Shown here: positions 1 to 9,934 of the stretch, one piece after another | How positions within the stretch are numbered: position 1 is the stretch's first letter | Layout of the letters: each line of letters starts with the position of its first letter | Source: Candidatus Zixiibacteriota bacterium | Lineage (GTDB): Bacteria; Zixibacteria; MSB-5A5; UM-FILTER-46-8 | NCBI GenBank assembly: GCA_014730345.1 | Contig: WJIJ01000047.1 | Coordinates: 1-37,925, forward strand | Reading direction: 5' to 3' | DNA length: 37,925 nucleotides | Notes under the pieces: model-generated | What the model was told of the DNA's origin: nothing | What the model saw: the letters and a program-made list of their open reading frames with translations, nothing else | Database searches by the model: none | Position numbers and translations under genes: made by a program

Positions 1-474
1 GGTTGCCCCCAAATCCGCTAATCGTAACCCTACTACACTATCAGAGAAACTGTTCACTTTTCCTCTTAAACGGTTGCGGGTGAATTCGGATTTGATCTCC
101 GCGCCGTCATAGTAAATCTTAACAACCGATGAATCCCCTGCGGTTACATTATCCTTCGCGCCTTCCCGCACTTCGATAGCGGAATTTATGTATTTAGCGC
201 CGATAGCCTCGGTAACATCATCTACATCCACGATAATAAAACTGGAATCCCGTGAAATATAGTTATATAATTCAGGGTAGTTCTCTTCTCCGATAAACGC
301 TATCTTCTGGGTTTCGGCGCGCGTTTTTTCGACCTGCGACCCCACAAATGCGCTGAAACCAATGGTCATAACCGGGAATAACACAATCGGCACCACCACC
401 ATAGAAATTATCGTCCTCCGGTCCCTGATTACATCCAATAGTTCCTTTTTGAATACAATGAAGATTTTTTTCAT
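1..474 (-). CDS. ABC-2 type (NatB-like) exporter permease, 3' end cut by window
   Basis: The reading frame opens with ATG at 474 and stays open for 158 codons to the window edge, so the C-terminal part is missing. The protein starts with a lysine-rich cytoplasmic helix (MKKIFIVFKKELLDVIRDRR). One membrane segment follows at about residues 21-44, and then a long soluble, probably extracytoplasmic domain begins. This is the usual N-terminal layout of NatB/ABC-2 permeases, whose remaining membrane helices lie after that domain. The start codon overlaps the stop of the ATPase gene as ATGA, which indicates translational coupling and a two-component exporter. NatAB in Bacillus exports sodium, but the substrate here cannot be read from the sequence. 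Confidence 0.85.
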   Translation of the reverse strand, partial: MKKIFIVFKKELLDVIRDRRTIISMVVVPIVLFPVMTIGFSAFVGSQVEKTRAETQKIAFIGEENYPELYNYISRDSSFIIVDVDDVTEAIGAKYINSAIEVREGAKDNVTAGDSSVVKIYYDGAEIKSEFTRNRLRGKVNSFSDSVVGLRLADLGAT

Positions 475-1208
475 TGGACCGACCTCACCGAGTTAACAAA
501 AATCTCATCGAGGTCATGGATACCGCTTTCCGCCCTGAGTTTTTCAATCGAACCTTCCCGGATTAATTTACCGCCGTCAATAATAATAATATTATCGCAT
601 ATTTTTTGGGCTTCGTGCATAATATGAGTTGAAAATATTACCGACCGGTTCATCGATTTTGCCCTTCCTATTAATTCAACGATATTAGCCGAAGCGATAA
701 TATCCAATCCCGCCGTCGGTTCATCCATTATCAACACCTGCGGGTCATGGAGCATCGTACGGGCAATCGATACTTTTTGCTTCTGCCCCGTCGACAGTTT
801 ATCGATTTTAGTATCCAGGTAATCGCGCATATCCAGCCGGTCAGCGAACTCATCGAGACGCTGTGCCGACTTCGCCCTGGGAATACCATAAAGGTCGCCG
901 AAATAACGGATGGTTTCCCGGGGGGTTAAACGACGGTACAATCCGGTGTCCCCGGAGATAAACCCGATATTTTCTTTAGCTTTATCCGGATGTTTTAAAA
1001 TATCAACTTCATTGACAAATGCGGTTCCCGCGGTAGGCCTTAGAAGGGTAGCCAGCATTCGCAGGGTGGTGGTTTTGCCGGCGCCATTCAAACCTAATAA
1101 ACCCATTATCTGCCCCGGTTTACACTCGAAGGATAAATTATCCACGGCAAGAATCCGCCCCCGCTTCTTATCCACGTAGACTTTGCTTAGTTTTTCCGCC
1201 CGTAGCAT
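471..1208 (-). CDS. ABC transporter ATPase, NatA/CcmA-like
   Basis: This 245-residue nucleotide-binding subunit should power the permease encoded next to it. Walker A is GLNGAGKTT at residues 39-47, the signature is LSTGQ at 138-142, and Walker B is VLIMDEP starting at 158 with the D-loop GLD just after. The H-loop His lies in FSTHIMHEA. The single-domain length and the overall pattern fit the ABC-2 exporter group (NatA, CcmA, drug exporters). The gene lies 23 bases downstream of a GWxTD gene and overlaps the permease by four bases. The ribosome site before the ATG is weak. The substrate is unknown; a sodium or drug/lipid exporter are both possible. Confidence 0.9.
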   Translation of the reverse strand: MLRAEKLSKVYVDKKRGRILAVDNLSFECKPGQIMGLLGLNGAGKTTTLRMLATLLRPTAGTAFVNEVDILKHPDKAKENIGFISGDTGLYRRLTPRETIRYFGDLYGIPRAKSAQRLDEFADRLDMRDYLDTKIDKLSTGQKQKVSIARTMLHDPQVLIMDEPTAGLDIIASANIVELIGRAKSMNRSVIFSTHIMHEAQKICDNIIIIDGGKLIREGSIEKLRAESGIHDLDEIFVNSVRSVQ

Positions 1209-1231
1209 AATTATTTCTACCGCCTAAAAGC

Positions 1232-2656
1232 TTATCGAATCGTTTTAGACACCTGGAGCTTCTCCCTCCACTCCTGAACCCTTTTCTCGCCTTTTACATT
1301 CGAATGAAACAAGCGGTAGTCGCCATGTCCCTGGGGGTCGGTAAAAACAAAAATCGACTCGCCCCGTTCACCGGGTATATTATAATAACTCCAGATCTCA
1401 TAATTTTGAGTATCTATCTGAAGCCCGCTTAATTCTTTATCAGCGGGAGGACCGTATTTAATGAATATTCGTCCTTTATCCGTTAACCATCCTTCCTGGT
1501 AGGAACGGTTTGCGAATGATTGATTGGCGTAATCCCACCGGGCATAATGCTGGAGCACGAACTCGTTTATATTATTCGACTTATCCGGGTCTTTCTTTTC
1601 CCAGAATTCCTTCATGAAGTTGTTCTTGCCCCGCAGATTCAAGCTCTCGTAAATCTTGAGCTCCTCGGGCGATGCTATATATTTTATCTGGTTATAAACA
1701 AGCTCCGCCTGCTGTTCATCTTTTATTTCCATCGCCTCCGGATGAACTTCATAGAGGGAGCGCATCAACGGGCTTATGCCGTAAAACTCGGAATGCTGAA
1801 TTGTAAACGGTTTAACAGCTTCTACCGATTCCCCCGTTTCTAAATCGGTAACTTTTATATTCAAAATATAATTGCCATTGCCCAGTGTATACGCATTAAC
1901 GCCGTTGGAAAGTACCGCGGAGCTTCCGGGCTTGGGAAGGGTTTTACTGTAGAAATCCACTATCCTGTTGCCGTCTTTATCGGTGGCCCCGACCTCCACC
2001 ACGAAATTTCCCGCGGAGTCGGGGTTGAACTTAAATCCATGAGCTTCGGCGTAGAAAAATACAAAATTATCCTCGGGGGCGAATATACCCGAAGCGTTAG
2101 GTATAACGATCTTGCCTCCCTTCGCCGAGGAAGCGCCGGTTGTATCCGGATTCAAAGAATAGGCGAGCTGTATCTGGGATATCTTAAGGCCCGGACCGGT
2201 AAAATCGGGCACCGTTATATTTTTGCGCACTTTCGCGTTTCTTCCCGAATTAACATCTTTGATACCAAGGGTTAAAACATATTCCCCCGGACTGATCAAA
2301 GCCGGAACCGTATCGAAGAATTTATATTCCTTTCTTTCCAGTTCCTTCAGGTTTGCTATACTTGTTTTTCCCACCCATGATACCTGGTCGACGGAGTCTC
2401 CTTCAACAGTATCCAAATCAAGGCTGATTTCCATGGCCGCCGTATACTTATCCTCCTGCTTGATAAAATTAAGCTGGGACCTCGGAAGCGTGTAATAGAC
2501 TTCCAGCAGTACATTCGCCGAATCATCCACGCGCGGATAGCAAGCTGTATCGACGTTTAAACTCAGTTTTTCCTGGGCGTATCCGCCGGATAGATTAAAT
2601 AGTATGACGGCAATGAGAATGCCGGAGATTCTGAGAATATTCTTTAATACTACCAT
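1232..2656 (-). CDS. GWxTD domain-containing secreted protein (copy 2)
   Basis: The 474-residue protein begins with a hydrophobic signal peptide (about residues 5-27, likely cleaved near GGYAQ). It continues with two predicted beta-rich regions (about 30-150 and 155-288), then a C-terminal helical and GWxTD module. The hallmark GWLTD lies at 389-393, followed by a KGRIFIKYGPP segment and a YEIWSYY segment. GWxTD is a family-level signature (TIGR04514) found in several candidate phyla; its biochemical role is not known to me. A strong GGAGGAG lies just before the ATG. The neighbouring paralogue starts upstream with a 15-base gap. The pair sits between a MacB-type efflux system and a NatAB exporter, so an envelope role is inferred. 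Confidence 0.88.
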   Translation of the reverse strand: MVVLKNILRISGILIAVILFNLSGGYAQEKLSLNVDTACYPRVDDSANVLLEVYYTLPRSQLNFIKQEDKYTAAMEISLDLDTVEGDSVDQVSWVGKTSIANLKELERKEYKFFDTVPALISPGEYVLTLGIKDVNSGRNAKVRKNITVPDFTGPGLKISQIQLAYSLNPDTTGASSAKGGKIVIPNASGIFAPEDNFVFFYAEAHGFKFNPDSAGNFVVEVGATDKDGNRIVDFYSKTLPKPGSSAVLSNGVNAYTLGNGNYILNIKVTDLETGESVEAVKPFTIQHSEFYGISPLMRSLYEVHPEAMEIKDEQQAELVYNQIKYIASPEELKIYESLNLRGKNNFMKEFWEKKDPDKSNNINEFVLQHYARWDYANQSFANRSYQEGWLTDKGRIFIKYGPPADKELSGLQIDTQNYEIWSYYNIPGERGESIFVFTDPQGHGDYRLFHSNVKGEKRVQEWREKLQVSKTIR

Positions 2657-2671
2657 AACTCCTCCGTATGG

Positions 2672-4015
2672 TTACATCTTGATTCCATCGGCAAACGGAT
2701 AGAGCAGTTCATAATTGCCATACCCGGTATCATCCACGAAGACGAATTTACGGTGGTACTTGTAATAGTACCATATTTCGTAAGGTTTGGTGTTCTGCTC
2801 GAATGGGTGCCGTTCGATTTGATCGGGTTTGCCGTATGTAATATAAACTCTTCCAAAATCTGTAAGATAACCCGGCCTGCCGAATCCACTGAAGTTGACA
2901 TTCGCGTAACGAACGCGCCCATAATATTCGTCACGGAGTTCGTTTTCGGGTGTCGCCGGTGTCGGGTCGTGTTTTTTCCAAAATTTGCGTATCGCCGCCA
3001 ACCGGTATTTCTCGTTCACCTTTCTCAACGAATCGCGTTCTTCGGGAGTGGCTATATAGCGCAGTTGCTCAATAGCCGATTTATAGTCATTTTCAACCAG
3101 TGTTTTCAATGACCAGTCGATAGCGAATGACGCTTCTCTTTTTGCTAACTTGTTTTTAAAATCCACATCCCATATCTCAAGAACCAGTTTGTATCCGCCG
3201 GGGGGCAACTTGTCCAATTCAAGGCTGTCGGTTAACTGTACAACCTTGTCTTCCCTGCTTTGGATTACCACCTCTAACGTGTCCGGATCAGATTTCCATT
3301 TATTCTCCCGGGATTCTATACGTTCGATAACCTGCACTATGTCAGGGGTGTTTTTCCGCAAATACAACTCGCAATAGTAGCCCGGTTTATGGCGCTGGCT
3401 GTCGAAAGAACGGGAGACAGAGGGTATGATAACTTTGCCCCTTCTATTAAAATCGGATTCGATTATATCATTTCGATCCTGACCGCCCAGGCTGAACTCG
3501 ATGCTGGAAAGCATCATCGGTTCTTCATAATCATCCAGATTAATCGCTATCACGTTTTGGGATTTAAGGTTGGAGACCATATCGGTCAATGTTGTTTCGA
3601 TAGTATATTTACCTCTTTCGATATCGAAAACTTTACGTTCCAAAATAAAAGAGGGTGATTGGTGAGTATATTTGTCCGCCGATGGATTTTCCAGGCGTTC
3701 ATTCCAGCTCGTTCCGGTAACCTGGCGGCCATCTTCGCCGCGCACTATAATCGCCAGCTCGTACTCGGAAATCTCCTGACCGTCTTCGAGAACCGCGTAA
3801 AGCGCCCTCATAGGTATTCTCGAGTAAATTTCTATATTTATCTGCCGGGTATCAGGATTCCAGAAAACCGCGTAATCCGACGCGAATCGGGGCGTGCCCA
3901 CCTGCTCTTCACGGAATTGGTCATGCCGGCGCTGGGCTTCGGCACTGGAAAAAGCCGCGACCACGCATAATATGATTAAGACCGCTGCAATTGCTTTATA
4001 ATCTAATAGCCTCAT
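2672..4015 (-). CDS. GWxTD domain-containing secreted protein (copy 1)
   Basis: This 447-residue paralogue of the next gene downstream shares its layout: a signal peptide ending near the AEAQ at about 25-28, beta-rich N-terminal regions, and a C-terminal segment starting around LRYIATPEERDSL. The signature is the variant GYLTD at residues 382-386, so the Trp of GWxTD is Tyr here. It is followed by FGRVYITYGKPDQIERHP and PYEIWYYY. GGAG lies six bases before the ATG. A 47-base gap separates it from the MacB-like permease upstream, consistent with the same transcript. Function is unknown; the tandem duplication suggests two related, non-identical subunits or substrates. Confidence 0.88.
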   Translation of the reverse strand: MRLLDYKAIAAVLIILCVVAAFSSAEAQRRHDQFREEQVGTPRFASDYAVFWNPDTRQINIEIYSRIPMRALYAVLEDGQEISEYELAIIVRGEDGRQVTGTSWNERLENPSADKYTHQSPSFILERKVFDIERGKYTIETTLTDMVSNLKSQNVIAINLDDYEEPMMLSSIEFSLGGQDRNDIIESDFNRRGKVIIPSVSRSFDSQRHKPGYYCELYLRKNTPDIVQVIERIESRENKWKSDPDTLEVVIQSREDKVVQLTDSLELDKLPPGGYKLVLEIWDVDFKNKLAKREASFAIDWSLKTLVENDYKSAIEQLRYIATPEERDSLRKVNEKYRLAAIRKFWKKHDPTPATPENELRDEYYGRVRYANVNFSGFGRPGYLTDFGRVYITYGKPDQIERHPFEQNTKPYEIWYYYKYHRKFVFVDDTGYGNYELLYPFADGIKM

Positions 4016-4062
4016 ATTTCACTCCATTGAATGTCATCCAAGCAAGTTATTATATCATATAC

Positions 4063-5307
4063 CTACTCATAACGCAACGCTTCTATGGGGTCGAGTTTCG
4101 CGGCACGGGTTGCCGGATATATACCGAAAAACAATCCAACACTCACCGAAAAACTGAACCCGACGATTATCGCCGTTATCGATACCGTCGCCGCCAGGGG
4201 AGTTGTCGCGTTCACTAACATAGCCGCCAGCAAACCGAAAGCGACGCCCAAAATCCCTCCGGTGCCGGTCATCGCCATGGCTTCCACCAAAAACTGCCAG
4301 AGTATATCACTCCTGCTGGCGCCGATTGCCTTGCGTATCCCTATCTCCCGCGTACGTTCGGTAACCGATACGAGCATTATGTTCATTACCCCTACTCCGC
4401 CAACAAGCAAGGCGATGGATGATATTACTATCATCACCAGGTAAATCGCGTTGGTTATCTGATGATAAAGATCCATCAATGCTTCCTGGGTGAAAACAGC
4501 GAAGTCATTTTCCGCGTCATATGCCAATCCCCGGCGCAGACGCAGAACCTGGGTTATCTCATCTATAGCATCGTCCATTAAATCGGGCGATTTAGGCTGG
4601 GCCGCTATATGAACCCCCTTATCAGTGGGGTGTATCTTCATAAAAGTACTCAATGGTATCAATATGTAGTTATCCATCGAGAAACCGAGCAATGCCTTTC
4701 TCTCAGCCGCAACTCCGATTACCATAAATTTGCCCGTATTGACAGTAATTACTTTGCCAATCGGGTCTTCGGCCGGAAACAGCGCCTCCGCCACATCTTT
4801 TCCAATTACTACCGTATAGGTCTTAAACTGCATATCGGTCTCGGTGAAAAACCTTCCTCTGTCCAGCTCGAGGTTATTAACCACGGCATAATCGGGCATT
4901 ACACCATTGTAATCCGGGTGATTGGCTTCCCTGCCCATGTATTTAACTATATTACCTTCAGGGGGTTGCCACCAGTGTTTCTCCGGCGAAACCGCCTTTA
5001 ACGACGGACAAAGCTCCTTTATGGCAATAGCATCCTCCACCTCGAGATGTTTACGGTTTCTATCTCTCCGGTGACCATCGCCAATCTGAATCCCCGGTTT
5101 ATAACGCTCTATATAGATCGCATTCGAACCCAGCGACTCTATCTGCTCCGCCATACTTTTATTAAGTCCCTGTACAATCGATACCATACCGATAACAGCG
5201 GAAACACCTATAAATACGCCCAGTATCGTTAAAAATGAGCGCATCTTGTTGGCAAGCATGGAAGCCCATGCCTGCAGTATAGATTCCGTTATGCCCTTTA
5301 GATTCAT
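4063..5307 (-). CDS. MacB/FtsX-type ABC transporter permease (second of two)
   Basis: The 414-residue integral membrane protein has the MacB topology. It has an N-terminal helix (about residues 22-46, after MNLKGITESILQAWASMLAN), a large periplasmic domain (about 50-280), and three C-terminal helices. The conserved cytoplasmic loop ERTREIGIRKAIGA sits between the second and third helices, and the protein ends in DPIEALRYE. It lacks a fused ATPase domain, so it should use the separate ATPase at 6579-7256. It is clearly paralogous to the permease immediately upstream. With the adaptor and TolC homologue in the same operon it should form a tripartite pump that acts on periplasmic substrates by mechanotransmission. 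The substrate is unknown. Confidence 0.9.
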   Translation of the reverse strand: MNLKGITESILQAWASMLANKMRSFLTILGVFIGVSAVIGMVSIVQGLNKSMAEQIESLGSNAIYIERYKPGIQIGDGHRRDRNRKHLEVEDAIAIKELCPSLKAVSPEKHWWQPPEGNIVKYMGREANHPDYNGVMPDYAVVNNLELDRGRFFTETDMQFKTYTVVIGKDVAEALFPAEDPIGKVITVNTGKFMVIGVAAERKALLGFSMDNYILIPLSTFMKIHPTDKGVHIAAQPKSPDLMDDAIDEITQVLRLRRGLAYDAENDFAVFTQEALMDLYHQITNAIYLVMIVISSIALLVGGVGVMNIMLVSVTERTREIGIRKAIGASRSDILWQFLVEAMAMTGTGGILGVAFGLLAAMLVNATTPLAATVSITAIIVGFSFSVSVGLFFGIYPATRAAKLDPIEALRYE

Positions 5308-5350
5308 ACCGCTAATTAAACCCGTTTAAGCATGCAAGTTGTTCCATATC

Positions 5351-6574
5351 CTACTCGAACCGCAAGGCCTCTATGGGATCCAAACGAGCCGCTTTCATCG
5401 CCGGATAAATGCCAAAAAAAGTGCCTATTACCGTCGATATGCCCACGCCGGCCAGAATCGACCACAGCTCTACTGATGAGGGGAGCGGAGTTGTACGGGA
5501 AACTATCTCTGCTATAGCAAAACCGAGAGCTATACCAATCGCCCCCCCGATAAGCGAAAGGGTCAACGCTTCGATTAAAAACTGCCAGAGTATATCCTTC
5601 CGCCGCGCTCCCAAAGCCTTGCGGATGCCTACCTCCCGGGTGCGCTCGGTTACCGCTACCAGCATGATATTCATTATCACGATCCCGCCCACTACCAGTG
5701 AAATCGAAGAGACGCCAATCAGCACCATCCACGCTACGCTGGTGAAATTATTGTATAAATCCATGAATGTCTCCGCGGTCATGATATCGAAATCATCAGG
5801 TTCATCGTATTTAACATGGTGTCTTGAGCGCAATATAACCCGGGCTTCATCCATAGCCTCATCCATCAAAGGATAGGAAACCGCTTTAACAAATATCTGC
5901 AGATGCTGTTTCCCTGAGTAATACTTGTAATATGTGGACAATGGCATAATTACCCAGTTGTCCTGGTTATTGCCCAGGAATGAACCCCGGCGTTCCGCCA
6001 CCCCGATAATTGTAAAGTAATAATTCCCCACCTTCAGTTTTTTCCCGATAGGATCCTCGCCGGGAAACAGGTTTTCGGTTACATCGGGCCCCACTACCGC
6101 TACGGCTCTTCTGTGCAACTCATCTGACTCAACGAAACTCCTGCCGAAATCAAGCTTTACATCGGAAATCTCGACATAATTATATGTAACCCCCTTTATA
6201 ATCGTACCCTCAATATTCCTGCTCCCGCGCTTTACGGTAACGCTCATGTTAAAAGAACTGCCTCCGACTATATCGCAATAATCGCAGTATTCATCAATGG
6301 ACCTCATATCCATCAACGTTAAATCCTTACGTTTTCTTTTTTCATACCATTCATCCTCAGAGGTAATTACCCCGTATTTATCTATAATGAATGTCGAGGA
6401 ACCCATCTGGTTAATCTGCTCGGCGACATAATTATTCATACCATTAATTACAGATACTACCGTTATAACGGTCATAACCCCGATAATCATCCCCAAGAGG
6501 GTTAATATCGCTCTTAGCTTATTAGCCAACAGCGAAGCGACTGCTATGGTAATGCTTTCAAAAATCCTTTGCAT
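5351..6574 (-). CDS. MacB/FtsX-type ABC transporter permease (first of two)
   Basis: This 407-residue permease has one N-terminal helix, a periplasmic MacB_PCD-type domain and three C-terminal helices. The loop [14 protein letters not shown] and the terminal DPIEALRFE match its neighbour. I place the start at ATG 6574 ([20 protein letters not shown]). The reading frame can be extended by 13 codons, but only this start aligns with the paralogue's N terminus, and it avoids a 35-base overlap with the ATPase gene. The stop of the ATPase gene lies four bases upstream. Two permease paralogues beside one ATPase suggest either a heterodimeric transmembrane part or two alternative pumps sharing the ATPase. 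Confidence 0.9.
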   Translation of the reverse strand: MQRIFESITIAVASLLANKLRAILTLLGMIIGVMTVITVVSVINGMNNYVAEQINQMGSSTFIIDKYGVITSEDEWYEKRKRKDLTLMDMRSIDEYCDYCDIVGGSSFNMSVTVKRGSRNIEGTIIKGVTYNYVEISDVKLDFGRSFVESDELHRRAVAVVGPDVTENLFPGEDPIGKKLKVGNYYFTIIGVAERRGSFLGNNQDNWVIMPLSTYYKYYSGKQHLQIFVKAVSYPLMDEAMDEARVILRSRHHVKYDEPDDFDIMTAETFMDLYNNFTSVAWMVLIGVSSISLVVGGIVIMNIMLVAVTERTREVGIRKALGARRKDILWQFLIEALTLSLIGGAIGIALGFAIAEIVSRTTPLPSSVELWSILAGVGISTVIGTFFGIYPAMKAARLDPIEALRFE

Positions 6575-6578
6575 GTTA

Positions 6579-7256
6579 TCAATTCCGGACTTCTCTTTCC
6601 ACGGCGCCGTCACGGAGGTAAATCACTCTCCTGGCTAAATCAGCAATGTCCTGTTCATGGGTTACCACTATTATAGTATTGCCCTGCTTATGAAGCCGGT
6701 CGAATATGCCCATAATCTCCATTGATGTTTTGGAGTCAAGATTACCCGTCGGTTCATCGGCAAGTATTATCGATGGTTCATTCACCAGCGCGCGCGCTAT
6801 GGCAACCCTCTGCCTCTGCCCGCCGGACAACTCATTTGGTTTATGGTTTACCCTCTCGCCCAGATCTACCGCCTCAAGCGCCCTCCGGGCTTGTTCGGTC
6901 CTGTCGGCGGTCCTGGATGAATTGTATATCAGCGGAAGCTCAACATTATGCAATGCTGTAGCCCTGGGCAACAGGTTAAAGGTCTGGAATACGAAGCCAA
7001 TTTCCTTGTTGCGGATATGAGCAAGTTCATCATCATTCATCCCCGATACCGGCCGGCCGTTCAGGATATATTCACCCTGGGTAGGCGTATCCAAACAACC
7101 GATTAAATTCATAAGCGTGGATTTCCCCGAACCGGATGAACCCATTATAGCCAGGTATTCGCCCGTTTCAACCTGTAAATCCACGCCGCGAAGGGCGTGG
7201 ATTTGCTCACTGCCCATATCATAGGTTTTCCAAAGGTTGGTTGTCTTGATTAGCAC
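6579..7256 (-). CDS. MacB/LolD-type ABC transporter ATPase
   Basis: This is a 225-residue stand-alone ATPase of the LolD/MacB group. Counted from the GTG start, Walker A is GSSGSGKST at 39-47, the signature LSGGQ is at 143-147, and Walker B IILADEP is at 163-169, followed by TGNLDS; the H-loop is VVTHE. I prefer the GTG at 7256 because GGGGG lies seven bases before it and the family normally begins right at this point. A TTG at 7283 would add nine residues and overlap the adaptor gene by 13 bases. The preserved family motifs imply an active ATPase that drives the two permeases downstream. Confidence 0.93.
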   Translation of the reverse strand: MLIKTTNLWKTYDMGSEQIHALRGVDLQVETGEYLAIMGSSGSGKSTLMNLIGCLDTPTQGEYILNGRPVSGMNDDELAHIRNKEIGFVFQTFNLLPRATALHNVELPLIYNSSRTADRTEQARRALEAVDLGERVNHKPNELSGGQRQRVAIARALVNEPSIILADEPTGNLDSKTSMEIMGIFDRLHKQGNTIIVVTHEQDIADLARRVIYLRDGAVEREVRN

Positions 7257-7270
7257 TGCTTCACCCCCGC

Positions 7271-8536
7271 CTATGATTGCCAATTCTTACGTTTTTCGAC
7301 TTCAACAGCATCACCGCTTTTGAGAGTTCGCAATGTTTTGTAACTGCCGGTTACTATAGTTTTACCTTTCTCCAATCCTTCCTTGACCTCAATATATCTT
7401 TGATCGGCAATACCGGTTACTACTGGCACGAATTTCGCGGTGTTATCATCATTCACCACGAACACGCCTTCGATAGTTTCCTCCTCTTCCCCTTCTCCAA
7501 CATTGCTTTTTTCCTCTCCTTCATTGCTGTCGCTGACTCCGGCTATCGCCTCCTCCCCGTCCTTTTCTCCGGTACCGGTACTCAATGTATCTGAAGGTTT
7601 TCGCATCACGATAGCCTGTATTGGGACTTTAACTACATTTTCTTCTTTTGCCGTTACGATATCAACAGTAGCCGACATTCCCGGACGGATATTTCTAACA
7701 TCATCCTGTATTAATATAGTTACCAGGAAGTTAACCACCTGGTTCTGGGCGCTCGTACCGGTTACTATGGCGGAATTACCGATATCGGTAACCTTGCCGT
7801 TAAAAGTAGTGTCCGGAAAAGCATCGAGGCTGATATCCACGTGTTGTTCGGTCTCAATCAGGGCGATATCGGTTTCATCTACTTCCGCTTCAACTTCGAT
7901 CGCCGAAAGGTCCGATACTACCATTATCACCGTTCCGGGATTGTTCATAGTCCCGATTACCACATTCTCGCCCTTTTCCGAATACAATGCCGTGATAGTA
8001 CCATCTATCGGGGAGCGTATCGTTGTTTTCGCCAGCTCATCCCGGGCCTGTTCAACCTGGGCTTCGAACTGCCGCACACTCGCTTCCGCGGCCTGGAATT
8101 CGCTCCTCGAAAAATCGAGTTCTTCCTTGGAGATAAGGTTCCTTTTAAAAAGCGCCTGGTTTCGCTCATAGGCCAACTGCGCTTTCTCCAGCTGGGCGCG
8201 GTAAGACTTCAAGGCCGCCTTATACTGGCTGACCTTTGCCCGGTAGCTCGTGGGATCAATCTGGACCAGCAAATCACCGGTCTTTACTTCCTGCCCTTCC
8301 TTCACCGGCAGGTCTATAATCCGGCCCATAACATCCGCGGAAATATTGACCTCCGTGCGTGCCTTAACATTTCCTGTAGCGGTAACTACCGATACTATCT
8401 CTCCTGTCTCAGCGTCATCCACCTGTACTTCTACGGCCTTAGTCTTATTCTGGGAAACGGCGACAACACCCAGAACAACCAGAACCGCGACGACAATTAC
8501 CACTATAACTATCTTTTTCTTCTTTGACTTTGCCAT
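7271..8536 (-). CDS. HlyD/MacA-type periplasmic adaptor protein
   Basis: The 421-residue protein has a KKKK-flanked membrane anchor (residues 8-27), a lipoyl-like domain split around a coiled-coil hairpin (about 98-172), a beta-barrel domain and a C-terminal membrane-proximal domain. It should bridge the inner-membrane MacB-like complex to the TolC-like channel encoded just upstream. It has an unusual acidic, Gly/Ser/Glu-rich stretch at about residues 313-356 that interrupts the membrane-proximal region between AIVMRKPS and EGVFVVND. That stretch looks disordered and is not part of a typical adaptor. GGAGAG lies five bases before the ATG. Confidence 0.92.
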   Translation of the reverse strand: MAKSKKKKIVIVVIVVAVLVVLGVVAVSQNKTKAVEVQVDDAETGEIVSVVTATGNVKARTEVNISADVMGRIIDLPVKEGQEVKTGDLLVQIDPTSYRAKVSQYKAALKSYRAQLEKAQLAYERNQALFKRNLISKEELDFSRSEFQAAEASVRQFEAQVEQARDELAKTTIRSPIDGTITALYSEKGENVVIGTMNNPGTVIMVVSDLSAIEVEAEVDETDIALIETEQHVDISLDAFPDTTFNGKVTDIGNSAIVTGTSAQNQVVNFLVTILIQDDVRNIRPGMSATVDIVTAKEENVVKVPIQAIVMRKPSDTLSTGTGEKDGEEAIAGVSDSNEGEEKSNVGEGEEEETIEGVFVVNDDNTAKFVPVVTGIADQRYIEVKEGLEKGKTIVTGSYKTLRTLKSGDAVEVEKRKNWQS

Positions 8537-8566
8537 ACTAACTCTCCAGCAACCTCGTTAACTATG

Positions 8567-9910
8567 CTATAAACCCATTGCTTTTTCCAGCTGGCTGACT
8601 GCCAGGTTATAATCGAACAATGCTTGTATCCTGTTAGTTTCCGCTTGCTTATAACTTACCTGCGCGTCTATCAATTCCAGTATTGTGGCCGCCCCCAGGT
8701 TATATTTCTCCTGGGCGAGATTGAAATCTTCCCGCGCCGCCTCTTCCGATTCCTCGGTCAGGCGCATGTTTTGCCTCGCTTTTTCCAGGTTCAAATACGC
8801 CTGTTTCACCTGCAAGGCGACACTATTCTTCATGGCATAATATGTATCCTGGGCGGTTTTATGCCGCAAACGGTAAATATTATGCTGGGCCTTGGTGTTG
8901 AAACCATTAAAGATATTGAAACTGACCGAACCCACTATGCTCCAGGTATAATCCTCATCGACAAAATTATCTATATTTCCGAAATCCTCATCATTCCATC
9001 CATAAGAAGCCCGCACCGTAATAGAAGGGAACCAGTCCCCGCGGGCGGATAATTTCTGGTACTTGGCGGATTCCATGCTGTACTCGGCATCCAGCAAATC
9101 CTGGTTGCGCTCCATGGCAACTTCGAACGCGGCATTGAAGTCGTAATCCAAAGCCCTCATGTCCAAATTTTCCACAGGCTCGATATCCAGGCTCACGTCT
9201 CTATCCATCACATAATTCAAATCCGCTTTTGCCAGTTCATAGGTGTTTTCAGCTTCCACAAGATCGAGCTGGTCCTGTCCATACTGAACCCTTGCTTTCA
9301 GAACATCGGACAACGCTGACGAACCAAGTTCATACCTGCTTTCCGCGGTCTTTAATTGCTCTTCACCCCGCTTAACCGCTTCCTTGCGGACCTCGACCAG
9401 CATCTTGGCTTGCAATAGTGAGAAATATCTCTCTTTTACTCTATAAATAATATCGCGTTTTGTTCCCTCGACATTGTAATGCTCCGCTTTGGCGTTCGCC
9501 TTGGCATCGCGGATATTATAAATGTTGCTTAGCCCATTGAATAATGTGTAATTCATTACGAAACCGGCGGAGTAGTTTTTGGATACCGATATGCCGGTTG
9601 AAGCATCGATTAGCTGATTGGTGTTCTGGTCATATCGCAGATAACTGGTTGGACCGTATACGGTCCGCGACGCGTTCAGGTAACTATCCAATGACGGCAA
9701 AAGCCCGCCATAAGCGCTCCATACGCTTTCCCGCGAAATCTTGTATTGATTCTTCGCGGACTTTATTTCCGGGTTATTTTCAACCGCGATATCTATACAC
9801 TGTTCCAATGTCAGCTTTTCCGCCATTACCGGATTAAAACTGAACAGCAATATCAACGCTCCAATTACCGTAATTAGTATTAGTGATTTTAAAGCAGGTT
9901 TAGTCAGCAT
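8567..9910 (-). CDS. TolC-family outer membrane efflux protein
   Basis: The 447-residue protein has a signal peptide ending near NPVMA|EKLT. It then has the duplicated TolC layout: LTLEQCIDIAVENNPEIKSAKNQ opens the first repeat, and long coiled helices follow in each half. Repeat-type segments such as YNLGAATILELIDAQVSYKQ near the C terminus are typical of outer membrane factors. It should form the trimeric exit duct of the tripartite pump. I start it at ATG 9910, which has AGGAG a few bases upstream; an ATG at 9934 would add eight residues but lacks such a site. It follows the YIP1 gene by 24 bases. Confidence 0.92.
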   Translation of the reverse strand: MLTKPALKSLILITVIGALILLFSFNPVMAEKLTLEQCIDIAVENNPEIKSAKNQYKISRESVWSAYGGLLPSLDSYLNASRTVYGPTSYLRYDQNTNQLIDASTGISVSKNYSAGFVMNYTLFNGLSNIYNIRDAKANAKAEHYNVEGTKRDIIYRVKERYFSLLQAKMLVEVRKEAVKRGEEQLKTAESRYELGSSALSDVLKARVQYGQDQLDLVEAENTYELAKADLNYVMDRDVSLDIEPVENLDMRALDYDFNAAFEVAMERNQDLLDAEYSMESAKYQKLSARGDWFPSITVRASYGWNDEDFGNIDNFVDEDYTWSIVGSVSFNIFNGFNTKAQHNIYRLRHKTAQDTYYAMKNSVALQVKQAYLNLEKARQNMRLTEESEEAAREDFNLAQEKYNLGAATILELIDAQVSYKQAETNRIQALFDYNLAVSQLEKAMGL

Positions 9911-9934
9911 AACGGTCTCCTGTAGTACAGCCAT

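Noticed and set aside
2650-2934. A 94-residue minus-strand reading frame between the two GWxTD genes
   Set aside because: It overlaps the real GWxTD gene in another frame, has no ribosome site or family pattern, and is rich in Ser/Thr as expected for a shadow frame.
6575-6613. Longer start for the first MacB-like permease
   Set aside because: The 13 added residues overlap the ATPase gene and do not align with the paralogue's N terminus.
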